Source: Cryptosporangium arvum DSM 44712
GTDB taxonomy: Bacteria > Actinomycetota > Actinomycetes > Mycobacteriales > Cryptosporangiaceae
Length of the DNA: 64,000 bases
Direction of reading: 5' to 3'
NCBI RefSeq assembly: GCF_000585375.1
Contig: NZ_KK073874.1
Span: 1,612,001-1,676,000, forward strand
The translations under genes were made by a program, and so were the position numbers. The notes under the pieces are model-generated. The model had not been told where the DNA came from. It ran no database searches and saw only the letters and a program-made list of their open reading frames with translations. Shown here in pieces: positions 56,572 through 64,000 of this stretch. Position 1 is the first letter of the stretch. Every line of letters starts with the position of its first letter.

Positions 56572-56739
56572 GTCGACTCCTGAAGTCGGCTTCCGGGTGG
56601 TTGCCAGTCGTGAGAAGGTGATGCCCGACGGGGGTCTATCCCACACCCGTAGTACCAAACTGACGCTTGTCCGTGGGTTCGGCGGAGCGTCCACCGTCGG
56701 GTGGGCGACCGCTGTGGCGGGGGCGGGGCCGGGATGTTG

Positions 56740-56745
56740 TAGGCT
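56740..56745 (+). promoter_or_regulatory. Possible -10 element of tRNA-Asn
   Basis: TAGGCT matches the actinobacterial consensus 41 bp before the mature tRNA start. A clear -35 is not visible. Confidence 0.35.
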
Positions 56746-56785
56746 TGCCAGGCACGTCGCCGAGAGGCGGCGGGTGGTGAGGCAT

Positions 56786-56858
56786 TCCCCCGTAGCTCAA
56801 TTGGCAGAGCATTCGACTGTTAATCGAAGGGTTACTGGTTCGAGTCCAGTCGGGGGAG
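56786..56858 (+). tRNA. tRNA-Asn (anticodon GTT)
   Basis: A full cloverleaf is seen: acceptor TCCCCCG/CGGGGGA with discriminator G, D-arm TAGCTCAATTGGCAGAGCA, anticodon stem TTCGA/TCGAA around CTGTTAA, and T-arm ACTGGTTCGAGTCCAGT. CCA is not encoded. The 3' part from 56826 is duplicated at 61623, marking the gene as the insertion site of the element that follows. The left copy keeps an intact, functional-looking gene. Confidence 0.95.
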
Positions 56859-56930
56859 CATTTACCAGCGGAAACGCAGTCAGGCCCACCTCTTGCAGGT
56901 GGGTTTTTGACATTTTACTGACAGTTTTCC
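56826..56930 (+). repeat. attL: tRNA 3' end plus terminator
   Basis: 105-bp left copy of the direct repeat. It runs from the anticodon arm of tRNA-Asn through the tRNA terminator to GACAGTTTTCC. It matches 61623-61725 apart from a few substitutions and two one-base gaps. Confidence 0.85.
56885..56907 (+). terminator. tRNA-Asn terminator
   Basis: CCCACCT-CTTGC-AGGTGGG followed by TTTTT is a classic intrinsic terminator 26 bases after the tRNA. The same hairpin is copied in the right repeat at 61681-61704. Confidence 0.85.
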
Positions 56931-56947
56931 GGGAACTTGAACCGCTG

Positions 56948-56984
56948 TTGGGCGGCTTCCGACGGTAGTCCAGAAGCCGCCCAA
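56948..56984 (-). terminator. Hairpin at the 3' end of the IF2_N-like gene
   Basis: TTGGGCGGCTTC (56948-56959) pairs perfectly with 56973-56984. It lies 18 bases after the stop of the minus-strand gene. Confidence 0.6.
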
Positions 56985-57001
56985 CTCGGGCTGTCGCCGC
57001 G

Positions 57002-57814
57002 TCAGTAGCGGCGGGGCCGCCAGGTCGGCGTGGACCGCCGCGGCGGTGGGCCGTGCCGGGGTGGCGGTAGAGCGCCGGCCGTGGCTGCCGCCTTCCGGCG
57101 GGCCGCAGCCACCGCGGCCGTGATCCACTGGACACTCGCGCCCCGGCGGAGCTCGGCGATCAGGCTACGACCACCGTCGGTCTCGCCGAGCAACTCGCGA
57201 GGCCGGACGTCGGCGTTTGCGAGCCCACGGGCGGGAGCCGCATCGTCGGGTTCCAGGCCAACCGCCCACCACTGGGCAGATTCGTTCGCCGAGAAGAACG
57301 CACCAGCCCACTGGAGGCCGATACGTGCCGCCTCGGCGTGCGAGAGGCGAGGCCATTGGTGGCGAGCGGCCGTCGCGTGGCGATCACCCTCGCGCTGGGC
57401 CGGCGTGCGGCGGCGCGAGCGCGGTTGTGATTTCTCGACGCCGCTCGCCAGCCAGGACAGCAGCCGAGCCTCGCCCTCGTCGAGACCGTCGCGCCGGGTC
57501 TTCGGCGTCGGTGCCAGAAGCGGCGAGCCGAACAGCTTCGGGCTTGGCTTCGGGGGTGCTGCGTTGCCTGTGTCTCCGGGACTTCCCGGTTTCCTGGTCG
57601 TGGCTTTGTTGGGACGGAGTGCTTCTCGCAGCCGGCTGGCTTCGTCTTCGGGAACAACACTGGTCGGCGCCCAAGCTTCGATGCCAAGGCGAGCAGCCAG
57701 AGCGAGGACGGCTCCTTCGTTGGTGCCGAAGTCGGACGCGATCTTCGAGATGGTTGTGACGGTGTCCCGGTTGGTCCGCGCGGTCGCGCGGTGACCATCG
57801 GCGGAATTCGTCAA
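57002..57814 (-). CDS. IF2_N-like helix-turn-helix protein of the element
   Basis: 270 residues from a TTG at 57814 backed by AAGGGGGAG. Residues about 20-65 (TISKIASDFGTNEGAVLALA, RLGIEAWAPTSVV, EDEASRLREAL) follow the pattern of the small IF2 N-terminal domain used in various DNA- or RNA-binding proteins. The middle is Pro/Lys/Arg-rich and unstructured. The C-terminal third has LSHAEAARIGLQWAGAFFSA and ends in a Pro/Arg tail. Function unknown. A nucleic-acid-binding or regulatory role in the element is an inference. It ends close to attL. Confidence 0.6.
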   Translation of the reverse strand: MTNSADGHRATARTNRDTVTTISKIASDFGTNEGAVLALAARLGIEAWAPTSVVPEDEASRLREALRPNKATTRKPGSPGDTGNAAPPKPSPKLFGSPLLAPTPKTRRDGLDEGEARLLSWLASGVEKSQPRSRRRTPAQREGDRHATAARHQWPRLSHAEAARIGLQWAGAFFSANESAQWWAVGLEPDDAAPARGLANADVRPRELLGETDGGRSLIAELRRGASVQWITAAVAAARRKAAATAGALPPPRHGPPPRRSTPTWRPRRY

Positions 57815-58099
57815 TCAACTCCCCCTTAGGGCACGGCGTTGCGATTGTTGCTAACGCCTCCGAGTGCCGATCGGCGAAGCGGATCGTGATGTGGAAAGGT
57901 CGCTGCCCCGGCGACCCGAACCTCAGACAGAGGTCTCACGGCTTCCCGATCGAACACGTGTGCCACGATACCGCTTAACTGTCGAGTGTGGTGCAAGTGA
58001 CTCACCATGCGCTGTTGCGCGTCGGCCGTCACCGATAGGTTGGCGACAATGCAGCTGCAGACGGGCTCCGAGGTAGCCGCCGACCAGCCCGCCGGCCCC
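57815..58099. other. Element interval without recognisable gene
   Basis: Between the IF2_N-like gene and the ATPase remnant no frame has protein-like composition. Downstream, 58241-58490 is likewise empty apart from the upstream region of the next gene. Confidence 0.5.
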
Positions 58100-58240
58100 G
58101 CCAGTAGCCCCGTGTCCGCAGTAGACGTAGGCGCTTGAGGCCGACCAGCAAGGTGGAGCCTTCGTGGCTGGCGACGCTCAGCGGGAGCGACAGAGCCTCG
58201 AAGAGGTCCCAGCAGATGAAGACGGTAGTAGCGATGACAT
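58100..58240 (-). pseudogene. Heavy-metal P-type ATPase C-terminal remnant
   Basis: One minus-strand frame reads VIATTVFICWDLFEALSLPL and SVASHEGSTLLVGLKRLRLL. This resembles the last two membrane helices of actinobacterial heavy-metal-translocating ATPases (WDL..LPLPLGVAGHEGST..VGLNGLRLL pattern). Nothing upstream matches the phosphorylation or ATP-binding domains, so only the tail survives. Residues normally conserved (Asn-Gly in GLNGLR) are already altered. Confidence 0.5.
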
Positions 58241-58490
58241 CGCACAGATCGTCGCCGGCGTCCTCATGCCCCTGCTCCGATAACGTCGCACGGCGGCGGA
58301 CTCAACCGAGGGTGGCATCGCTCACGCGACCGCCATCGCCACCCTTATCCGCATCACCAGCGGCACCTATTCGATAGGCGGTAGGACGGTGCCCGACGGG
58401 GTAACGTCCAGGCGCCCTCGATCCTGTCCGTAGCGTCGTAGTTAGGGCGTCCCACGTCGCTCGCCCCGGAGCCGCCCAAGGGAGTTCACG

Positions 58491-59039
58491 GTGACGAACA
58501 AGACGGAACCGGGTTGGAGCGATCAGGTCGTCGCACATGTCCGCCGGTTCTGGGACGGCCGGCTGCGAGCGATCGATCCAGCACGGATCCACCCAGATCT
58601 TTCCGCCGTCACCCGTCGATACCTCAGCGACGTCGGCTTACCCGACTTCGCACCCCGGTGGGGTTTCGAGTGCATCGCCGACCGGACGGATCAAATCCTG
58701 ACCCGGGACGGCCGCGATTACGTGGTGGTGGGCGGCATCCGGGGCACGAGCCTGTTGTACGGCATCGACGTTCGAACCGATCAAGTGTTCTGCGTCAACT
58801 CGCAGGACCCCATGGACGAACCCGAGCTGATGAACACGACCGTCGCACTCTGGGTGCTCAGCGCCGGCGCTGTCGATCGGGAGATCATCTCGCAGATCGG
58901 GGTGGTGGAACCGGACTCCGCGGAGGCAGGAGCCGTGGTCGAGCGGGTCCGCCAGTTCCTCACCGCGATGGACCCAGTGGCGATGCGGTACGAGAGAGGT
59001 CGCACCTGGCACGGATACCTGAACAGCTTCGAGGACTAG
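58491..59039 (+). CDS. SUKH-4-like immunity protein
   Basis: 182 residues from a GTG with AAGGGAG in good position. The layout fits SUKH-family immunity proteins: helix RRYLSDVGLPDF with the GLP motif near residue 50, strands DYVVVGGIRGTSLLYGIDVR and VFCVNS, then LMNTTVALWVLSAG, and a closing WHGYLNSFED. These proteins neutralise polymorphic toxins (nucleases, deaminases). No toxin gene is nearby, so it would be an orphan immunity gene carried by the element. The family call is by pattern only. Confidence 0.6.
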   Translation: MTNKTEPGWSDQVVAHVRRFWDGRLRAIDPARIHPDLSAVTRRYLSDVGLPDFAPRWGFECIADRTDQILTRDGRDYVVVGGIRGTSLLYGIDVRTDQVFCVNSQDPMDEPELMNTTVALWVLSAGAVDREIISQIGVVEPDSAEAGAVVERVRQFLTAMDPVAMRYERGRTWHGYLNSFED

Positions 59040-59262
59040 CGGACGAACCGACCACGACAGCGCCGAGACGCTGCGGCACGACGAGCGAGCCGAGCGGACA
59101 ACCCCGCATAGTCGCACCAGGCATGACGATGTGCTCGCGCGAAGGCTGACGGCAACACCAGACAACGCTGGACGAGTCAATCGCTCGATACAGAGCTTCC
59201 TGCTCGCGGCCAGAAGAGGACGCTCGAACAGGGCGAGTTCCCTCGTGCCCTAAGGTTCGCGG

Positions 59263-60195
59263 ATGGCATGGGGAGTGCACGAGTTGCTGGCGCTCTTGTC
59301 GGTGGAGCACGATTTCCACCGACGTTGGGAGATTCGCTGCAATATCGCGAAGGCGCCGGATGCCGCGGCGGTGCTGCGGGGAATACGTCGCCATGGTCCG
59401 AGCCGGTTGCGTGCCGCCGCCCTTGACGCTCTCATGCATCTCGAAGGGGAATCGGGCCTGGATCCGAAGGACGTGGCTGCGGTCGAGCGCCTCATCCGAA
59501 TTCGTCAGCGCAACGATGTCCTCACACCGGTCATGTCGATCGAGACGACTTGGTGGTGCATTCGCGAACTCGATCAGGCGACGGTGATGGCTTCGCTCGG
59601 GCTGACCTCACCCAGGCCGGTGACGTACAAGCTGGCCAACAGCGTCATGGAGATCATCGACTCGGACGACGAGTCCGGTCTTGTCTACGTCGGTCCGGAG
59701 ATCAACGGATGGGCGCCCGTTGTCGGTCCTTGGTGCGACGCGTTCGGCGATCGGGCTGAGGAAGCACGATCGACCGTCGAGCGCCTGAGCGCGGATAGCG
59801 GCGAGGTGCACGCGTTCTCCTTCAGCGCGTACAACAACGGGACCGCGTGGCTGGTCGCAAGGAACGGCGTCACGATACGTCGCTTCAGTACTTTCGACCC
59901 GCAGGATTCGACCGGCGACCCGCTGCCAATCGAACAGGACTGGATGAGTGCACGTGGTCTTCCAGGCCGACCGGAAGACCACTGCAGGTACAACGACCAC
60001 GGCGTCCTCGTGTACGTCGGCGAGTTCGCCGACATGATGGAGGACTTCTATCAGGCCAACGATGTCGCCGCCGCGGTCAGCGTCGACGTCGGGTGGAAGC
60101 ATCCTCATGACGCCCTCATCCACGGCAGCCCTGTGCTTGCTGCCGTGCCGGACGCCGGGCCGGTAACGCTGCCGCCTGGCATGTATGAAGTCTGA
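59263..60195 (+). CDS. Element protein of unknown function, 310 residues
   Basis: The N-terminal 110 residues are helical and look HEAT-repeat-like (RCNIAKAPDAAAVLRGIRRH, SRLRAAALDALMHLEG). The C-terminal 190 are mixed alpha/beta with aromatic-rich motifs (GWAPVVGPWCDAFGDR, HAFSFSAYNNGTAWLVARNG). It ends PLPPGMYEV-like (TLPPGMYEV). I do not recognise a named family. The position beside an immunity-type gene makes an immunity or toxin-neutralising role one possibility. The ATG at 59263 follows an AAGG. It is intact. Confidence 0.6.
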   Translation: MAWGVHELLALLSVEHDFHRRWEIRCNIAKAPDAAAVLRGIRRHGPSRLRAAALDALMHLEGESGLDPKDVAAVERLIRIRQRNDVLTPVMSIETTWWCIRELDQATVMASLGLTSPRPVTYKLANSVMEIIDSDDESGLVYVGPEINGWAPVVGPWCDAFGDRAEEARSTVERLSADSGEVHAFSFSAYNNGTAWLVARNGVTIRRFSTFDPQDSTGDPLPIEQDWMSARGLPGRPEDHCRYNDHGVLVYVGEFADMMEDFYQANDVAAAVSVDVGWKHPHDALIHGSPVLAAVPDAGPVTLPPGMYEV

Positions 60196-60306
60196 TCAGG
60201 TCTCGTGTCGATTGACGCCCTAAACTCGTTATGACAGTTAAGGTCGCGAGCGTTCGCGCTGGCACGCATCAGCATCCTTCGTGGTGCCCGGGGTGTGGGA
60301 GGCGTT

Positions 60307-61448
60307 TCAGGCGGCGTGGATGTTGAGTTTTTCGAGAATGGTGTTGGCTCCGGTTGGGGTGTTGCGTCCGTAGTAGTGGTCCTCGGTCATGCTGACTTTG
60401 GCGTTGCCGAGTTGGTCGGCGGCGGCGCGGCTGGTGAGGCCGGCTTCTTTCATGAGGGTGGCGACGGTGCGGCGGAAGATGTGGCTGGTGAGCCAGGGGT
60501 AGCCGGCGTAGGTGAAGGCGTCTTTTTGGTCGGCTTCGGTGTTTGAGGGGTCGCGGAGTTTGCCGCGGGCGGAGAGGAACACCGGTCCGGTGGCGAACGC
60601 GGGTCGGTGCATCTGCAGCATCTGGACGCACCAGGTGGGGAGCTCAAGGGTGCGTTTGCTGAGTTTGTTGGATTCGTCCTCCTGGATGATCAGCCCAACG
60701 CTTTTGATGCTGACGATGTTGCCCGGACCCGGACAGTCGAGGCGCCCAAGTCGAGGTCTTCCCAGTGGACGGCGGAGGCTTCGCTGATGCGGAGGCCAGT
60801 GGCGAGCATGAACGCGACGAGGTCGGGGACGTCGCGTTTGATCGCCCGGTCGTCGTAGGTGAGCCAGATCCGCAGATCCAGGACCTGCTCAACGGTGAGC
60901 GCGCTGGGCATCTTCTTCGGCTTGACCGAGATGGTGCCGGTGTCGCGGACGGCGTTGCGGCCGAGTAGATCGTGCCGGGCGGCGTAACCGCAGATCCCTG
61001 ATAGCACCGAGCGGGCGGTCTTGGCGGTGGCGGCGCCGCGTTGCGCTTTGACCGCTGAGAGGTAGCGGTCGCAGGTGGCGACTTTGTCCAGTTCCCGGAT
61101 ACGCAGGCCACCGATGCCGGGTTTGAGGCACCGTTCGATGTTCCCGGCGTACTGCTGGAGTGTGGACACACCCTTGCCCTCGTTCTCCAGCTCCGTGAGC
61201 CACGCCGCGGCCACGACGGTTACCAGCGAGTCGGGACCAAGATCCGCGCCGCCGCCGACGTAGATCCGGTCGCGGACGGCGATGTCGAGGGCCCGGCAGG
61301 CTTGGCCTTTGGTTTTGCCGACGCGGGTGATTTCGCGGGTGACGCCGTCGTAGTCGCGGTAGTAGGCGCGGGCTTTCCAGGCCCGTCGGCGGGTGGGATA
61401 GATTCGGTAGATTCCGGCGGTGCCGACTTCCAGCGGTGGTCGTCCCAT
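60307..61448 (-). pseudogene. Tyrosine recombinase (integrase) with a one-base frameshift
   Basis: Frame one (61448 to about 60722) gives the arm-binding and core-binding domains and catalytic Arg220 in LATGLRISEASAVHW. It then reaches a stop at 60690. From about 60722 another frame continues without loss: NIVSIKSVGLIIQEDESNKL, TSHIFRRTVATLMKEAGLTS (HxxR) and EDHYYGR with the nucleophile Tyr. One extra base near 60722 (GCCC to GCCCC) would restore a normal 380-residue integrase. It is either a real inactivating deletion or a sequencing error in a C-run. Confidence 0.85.
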
Positions 61449-61622
61449 GGGCTGTCCTTCCAGAGTGGTTGGCCTGACTTAGCCCTGGAATATGAGGCAT
61501 TAGACCGCTTCTTGGCGCCTAACAACGAGCACAATCGATTCGCCGTTTCCGCAGGTCAATGCCGGCTAATGCGCCGCAAGGAACACTGACGAACGGTGGT
61601 GCTCATCGTGACTGCCGTACTT

Positions 61623-61725
61623 GAAGGGTTACTGGTTCGAGTCCAGCCGGGGAGCATTTACCAGCGGAAACGCAGTCAGACCCACCTCATGCAGGTGGGT
61701 TTTTGACATTTACTGACAGTTTTCC
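61623..61725 (+). repeat. attR: degenerate copy of tRNA-Asn 3' end
   Basis: Right copy of the direct repeat. It contains tRNA positions from the anticodon arm to the acceptor, but with a G lost from the acceptor stem and a T-to-C change in the T-arm. It is a fragment, not a tRNA gene. Confidence 0.85.
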
Positions 61726-61743
61726 AGTGGGTCCTGGTCCCGC

Positions 61744-61977
61744 TCATGTCCGGTTCATCCGCCTGGTGATGCCCGCGATCACCGTCGTGGCAAGCAGCCA
61801 GCCGGCCGGAACGGCAGCCCACGCCACCCAGCGGGTCGGTCCGACGGGTGTGAAGGCCCGCTCTTGACCGAGGTCGAGGATCGGCAGGATGAGGTCGAGC
61901 GCGTAGGCGACGGGTTGGAAGTCGAGGCCGTCGCTTCGAAGTGCTCGAGGCGGCTCGGCATGGAAGGTAAGCGTGGG
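61744..61977 (-). pseudogene. C-terminal remnant of a membrane-associated protein
   Basis: The last 78 residues of an open frame read DGLDFQPVAYALDLILPILD, LGQERAFTPVG and WAAVPAGWLLATTVIAGITR. This resembles the end of the actinobacterial proteins annotated as membrane-associated oxidoreductase (F.P..Y.LD..LP...LGQ pattern). Upstream of this the frame loses similarity, so only the tail with two membrane helices remains. Confidence 0.45.
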
Positions 61978-61984
61978 ATCACGA

Positions 61985-62110
61985 CGCGCAGCGTGGTTCA
62001 GCCGCACCAGTGAGCAGTTTGCCCAGCGCAATCGGACCACGCTGATCAACGGCGCCGAGCTTAAGCACCTCACCAAGGAGCATCTTCGTATCGACGTCAT
62101 CCCCGGTGCG
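61985..62110 (+). pseudogene. Possible restriction-endonuclease C-terminal scrap
   Basis: A short plus-strand frame encodes SEQFAQRNRTTLINGAELKH and LTKEHLRIDVIPG. This resembles the end of Mrr-type restriction endonuclease domains (FA.....TLI.G..L..L pattern). No catalytic region is present. The call is tentative. Confidence 0.3.
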
Positions 62111-62203
62111 AATCCACCTCGACGGCTTCGCGCGTCGGAGAATCGACGGACCGGCAAGCCTGGACCGGCGGCAATCTAGCGGCTTCAGCTGTGGCGACTG
62201 ACC

Positions 62204-62690
62204 TTATTGGTGTGAACTGGCAGCGCGTGATGGTCGGCGACAGTGGGGAAAACATTCCAGACTGAGCTCCGCATTCCACCAGGGGTCGGTTGCGCAGCCC
62301 TCCTCGAAATGCCACCAGCCGCCGGACACGCCGTCGGTGAGCACCTGCTTGATCTCGCGGAAGCGGGCATCGGCGGGAACGTCGAACGCGACGAGCGGCA
62401 GCTGCGCGCTGAACACCTCGCCGCCCGAGCCGAAGTGGGCGAACTTCGCATGCGCCGCCGACGGGTCTGGCCCCAGCGGGCCGGAAGGAACCGGCAGTCC
62501 CCGGATCACGCAGTGCCCGGAAGCCTGCACCTTTCCCGGGACGACCGCACACCGTCCGCGTTCGTCTCGAACCGAACCACATCGCCTTGCGCCACGCCGT
62601 CCGGCACGAAGGGCACGTTGTCCACCCGGGCCGTGTCGGCGCTCAGCTGAGTCGCCCACAACCCTCCCCGTCGGTTCGACGCGTGTCAGC
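62204..62690 (-). pseudogene. DUF4265 gene, 5'-truncated and frameshifted
   Basis: From about 62680 one frame reads LWATQLSADTARVDNVPFVP and DGVAQGDVVRFETNADGVR. At about 62545 the match jumps to another frame: KVQASGHCVIRGLPVPSGPL, FGSGGEVFSAQLPLVAFDVP and GGWWHFEEGCATDP. Together they form a DUF4265-type protein (LWA, GD.V, SGH..IR landmarks). One missing A in a GGGAAAGG stretch explains the shift. The usual first 20-25 residues and a start codon are absent. Confidence 0.55.
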
Positions 62691-62931
62691 ACGGACGTCG
62701 ACCACGACGCGGCAGCGGGTGGCTGGGCCGTCGTGCGAGTTCACGACCGGCATGACAGATGCGCTCGTTTCCGGAACAACGATCATGGCCTATCGAGCGT
62801 CAGGCGCGAGGTGAAGGCGCCGGGGGTCGAGCGCACGGTCGCGGTCGGCTGACGAATGGTGGCGACCGTTCACCCCGGCTACGTCGTGGCGTCGGTCGTG
62901 ACCGGCACATGGACGCCAGCCGCGGCGCGTA

Positions 62932-62961
62932 TTGACGATAGTTTTCATTTTCGTTTAGGGT
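62932..62961 (+). promoter_or_regulatory. Promoter of the FecCD permease gene with possible metal box
   Basis: TTGACG (62932-62937), 18-bp spacer, TAGGGT (62956-62961). TGACGATAGTTTTCA (62933-62947) overlaps the -35 and has the TGA-N9-TCA ends of the Zur-like dyads near znuA, though its arms are imperfect. It lies in an AT-rich patch unusual for this DNA. From 62691 to 62931 nothing else is recognisable. Confidence 0.5.
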
Positions 62962-63015
62962 CCGCTCGCGGGATCCGACCGGTACGTGACCGTCGGGATG
63001 AGCGACGGAGACACG

Positions 63016-64000
63016 ATGACCACGACCCTCATACGCACGGAGACCGGCGCCGCCGCGCGGCGACCGGGCGGGCCGCCGTTCGCGTCGCCGCGCCGGTTCG
63101 CCGGGCTTCTCGGCGCGCTGACGCTGGCGCTGCTGGTCGTCGTCGTGCTCGGCGTCGCGATCGGCGCGGTCCGGATCGCCCCCGGCACTGTCCTCGACGT
63201 GATCGCCCACCATCTGGGCCTGCCGGTCACCGGTCTGGACCCGATCGCCGACCAGATCATCTGGACGACGAGGCTGCCCCGTGCCGTCCTCGCGGTCGTC
63301 GTCGGCGCCGGCCTGGCGGTCTCCGGAGCGGTGATCCAGGCCGTCGTCCGCAACCCACTCGGCGATCCGTACCTGATCGGGGTCGTACCCGGTGCCGGCC
63401 TGGGGGCGGTGACCGTGATCGTTCTCGGTGCGTCCGCGACGGCGGGGCTCTCGCTGTCCGCGGCGGCGTTCGTCGGGGCGCTGGTCGCCTTCGCCCTGAC
63501 GTTCCTGCTCGGTCGCCGGCACGGGCACTGGCCACCGGCCCGGCTCGTGCTCGCAGGCGTCGCGGTCGGCTATCTGGTGTCGGCGGTGACCTACTTCCTG
63601 CAGACGATCGCGACGCCGAACCAGGTGACGCGAGTGCTGTTCTGGAGTCTGGGCAGCGTCTCCAGCGCCCGCTGGGAGCAGTTACCGCTGCCCACGGTGG
63701 TGGTAGCCGCGGCGACGATCGGCCTGGTCCTGCAGGGGCGCCGGCTCAACGCGCTGGCCAACGGCGTGGAGATGGCCGGTGCGCTGGGCATCGCGGTCGG
63801 CCGGTTCCAGTTCGGCCTGATGCTCGTGGTCGCGCTGATGACCGGGACCCTGGTCGCGGTGTCCGGCGGAATCCTGTTCGTCGGGCTGGTGGTGCCGCAC
63901 GTCGCCCGGCTCCTGGTCGGTGCCGAGCATCGCCGGATGCTGCTGTGTTCGGTACTGCTCGGCGCGGTGTTCCTTCCGCTGGCCGACATCGCCGCCCGGA
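63016..64000 (+). CDS. FecCD-family metal-chelate ABC permease, 3' end outside window
   Basis: The 328 visible residues show about nine membrane helices. TTRLPRAVLAVVVGAGLAVS, GAVIQAVVRNPLGDPYLIGV and VGLVVPHVARLLVGAEHRRM are the hallmark segments of FecCD/BtuC permeases for ferric siderophores, haem or cobalamin. The ATG at 63016 has GGAG five bases before. An in-frame ATG at 62998 is an alternative. Partner ATPase and binding-protein genes are expected beyond 64000. The upstream promoter carries a possible metal-repressor site. Confidence 0.88.
   Translation, partial: MTTTLIRTETGAAARRPGGPPFASPRRFAGLLGALTLALLVVVVLGVAIGAVRIAPGTVLDVIAHHLGLPVTGLDPIADQIIWTTRLPRAVLAVVVGAGLAVSGAVIQAVVRNPLGDPYLIGVVPGAGLGAVTVIVLGASATAGLSLSAAAFVGALVAFALTFLLGRRHGHWPPARLVLAGVAVGYLVSAVTYFLQTIATPNQVTRVLFWSLGSVSSARWEQLPLPTVVVAAATIGLVLQGRRLNALANGVEMAGALGIAVGRFQFGLMLVVALMTGTLVAVSGGILFVGLVVPHVARLLVGAEHRRMLLCSVLLGAVFLPLADIAAR

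Larger units (their letters stand above)
56826..61725 (+). mobile_element. Small integrated element in tRNA-Asn (4.9 kb)
   Basis: Bounded by direct repeats of the tRNA-Asn 3' end (56826-56930 and 61623-61725). The integrase gene lies next to the right repeat and points inward, as in tRNA-integrating actinomycete elements. Cargo: an IF2_N-like protein, a SUKH-like immunity protein, an unknown 310-residue protein and a P-type ATPase scrap. No replication, transfer or excisionase gene is visible, and the integrase is frameshifted. It looks like a stripped, immobile relic or a satellite island. Confidence 0.8.

Noticed and set aside
57826-58245. Separate minus-strand gene in the element
   Set aside because: The frame has no protein-like pattern of its own. 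The only similarity in the area is in a different frame (the P-type ATPase tail).
59040-59262. Toxin gene between the two cargo genes
   Set aside because: The 222-bp gap holds no credible frame or ribosome-binding site.
61623-61660. A second tRNA-Asn gene
   Set aside because: Only the 3' part is present, with a base missing in the acceptor stem. The D-arm and anticodon are absent.

Overview
The window is very GC-rich DNA with GTG/TTG starts, many ATGA/GTGA stop-start overlaps and actinobacterial gene content. The run phoH-ybeY-corC-(cytidine deaminase-like)-era-recO-uppS, then zur, an ArsR gene and glyS, and later dgt-dnaG, follows the order I know from Mycobacterium tuberculosis (the Rv2368c to Rv2343c region). 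I infer a free-living, large-genome actinomycete (Cryptosporangium/Frankia/Micromonospora-like). The genus cannot be named from the sequence alone.

Layout. 1-6.6 kb: end of a serine hydrolase gene, then a compact housekeeping operon for ribosome maturation, recombination repair and polyprenyl lipid synthesis. 7-13.1 kb: a zinc-homeostasis cluster with a YcgR-like permease and YcgQ-like partner, Zur, and a znuA-znuC-znuB-arsR operon. 15-bp TGA-N9-TCA dyads lie at the starts of both transport operons and look like Zur boxes. 13.2-16.6 kb: small membrane protein, monooxygenase-fold protein, proline/glycine-rich membrane protein, glycyl-tRNA synthetase and a MerR regulator. 16.6-23.3 kb: siderophore-interacting protein, XdhC-like protein, a sigma factor with a SnoaL-like tail facing a reductase/SnoaL/MFS operon, tRNA-dihydrouridine synthase and a DUF952 protein. 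23.4-30.1 kb: a transmembrane Ser/Thr kinase fused to a peptide-type solute-binding domain, pyruvate phosphate dikinase and a LacI regulator. 30.1-31.5 kb: a gene-free stretch with several unrelated minisatellites. 31.5-39.1 kb: DUF2786 protein, lipid kinase, dGTPase-like protein, aldo/keto reductase, rhodanese, PhzF-like protein, DNA primase. 39.1-44.8 kb: LuxR-type two-component system next to an ABC/FtsX exporter, and an HD hydrolase. 44.7-55.9 kb: EamA exporter and a divergent MocR regulator, then a sugar locus (xylulokinase, ROK repressor, CUT2 ABC transporter, Gfo/Idh dehydrogenase, TIM-barrel isomerase).

56.8-61.7 kb is a small integrated element in the 3' end of tRNA-Asn(GTT). An approximately 105-bp direct repeat, made of the tRNA 3' part plus its terminator, flanks it. 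Inside are a tyrosine integrase broken by a one-base frameshift, an IF2_N-like DNA-binding candidate, a SUKH-like immunity protein, an unknown 310-residue protein and a scrap of a heavy-metal P-type ATPase. Beyond the right end (61.7-62.8 kb) lie further decayed fragments (a membrane protein tail, a possible restriction endonuclease tail, a frameshifted DUF4265 gene), which suggests a repeatedly used insertion hotspot. The window ends inside a FecCD-type metal-chelate permease gene with a good promoter that overlaps a possible metal-repressor site.
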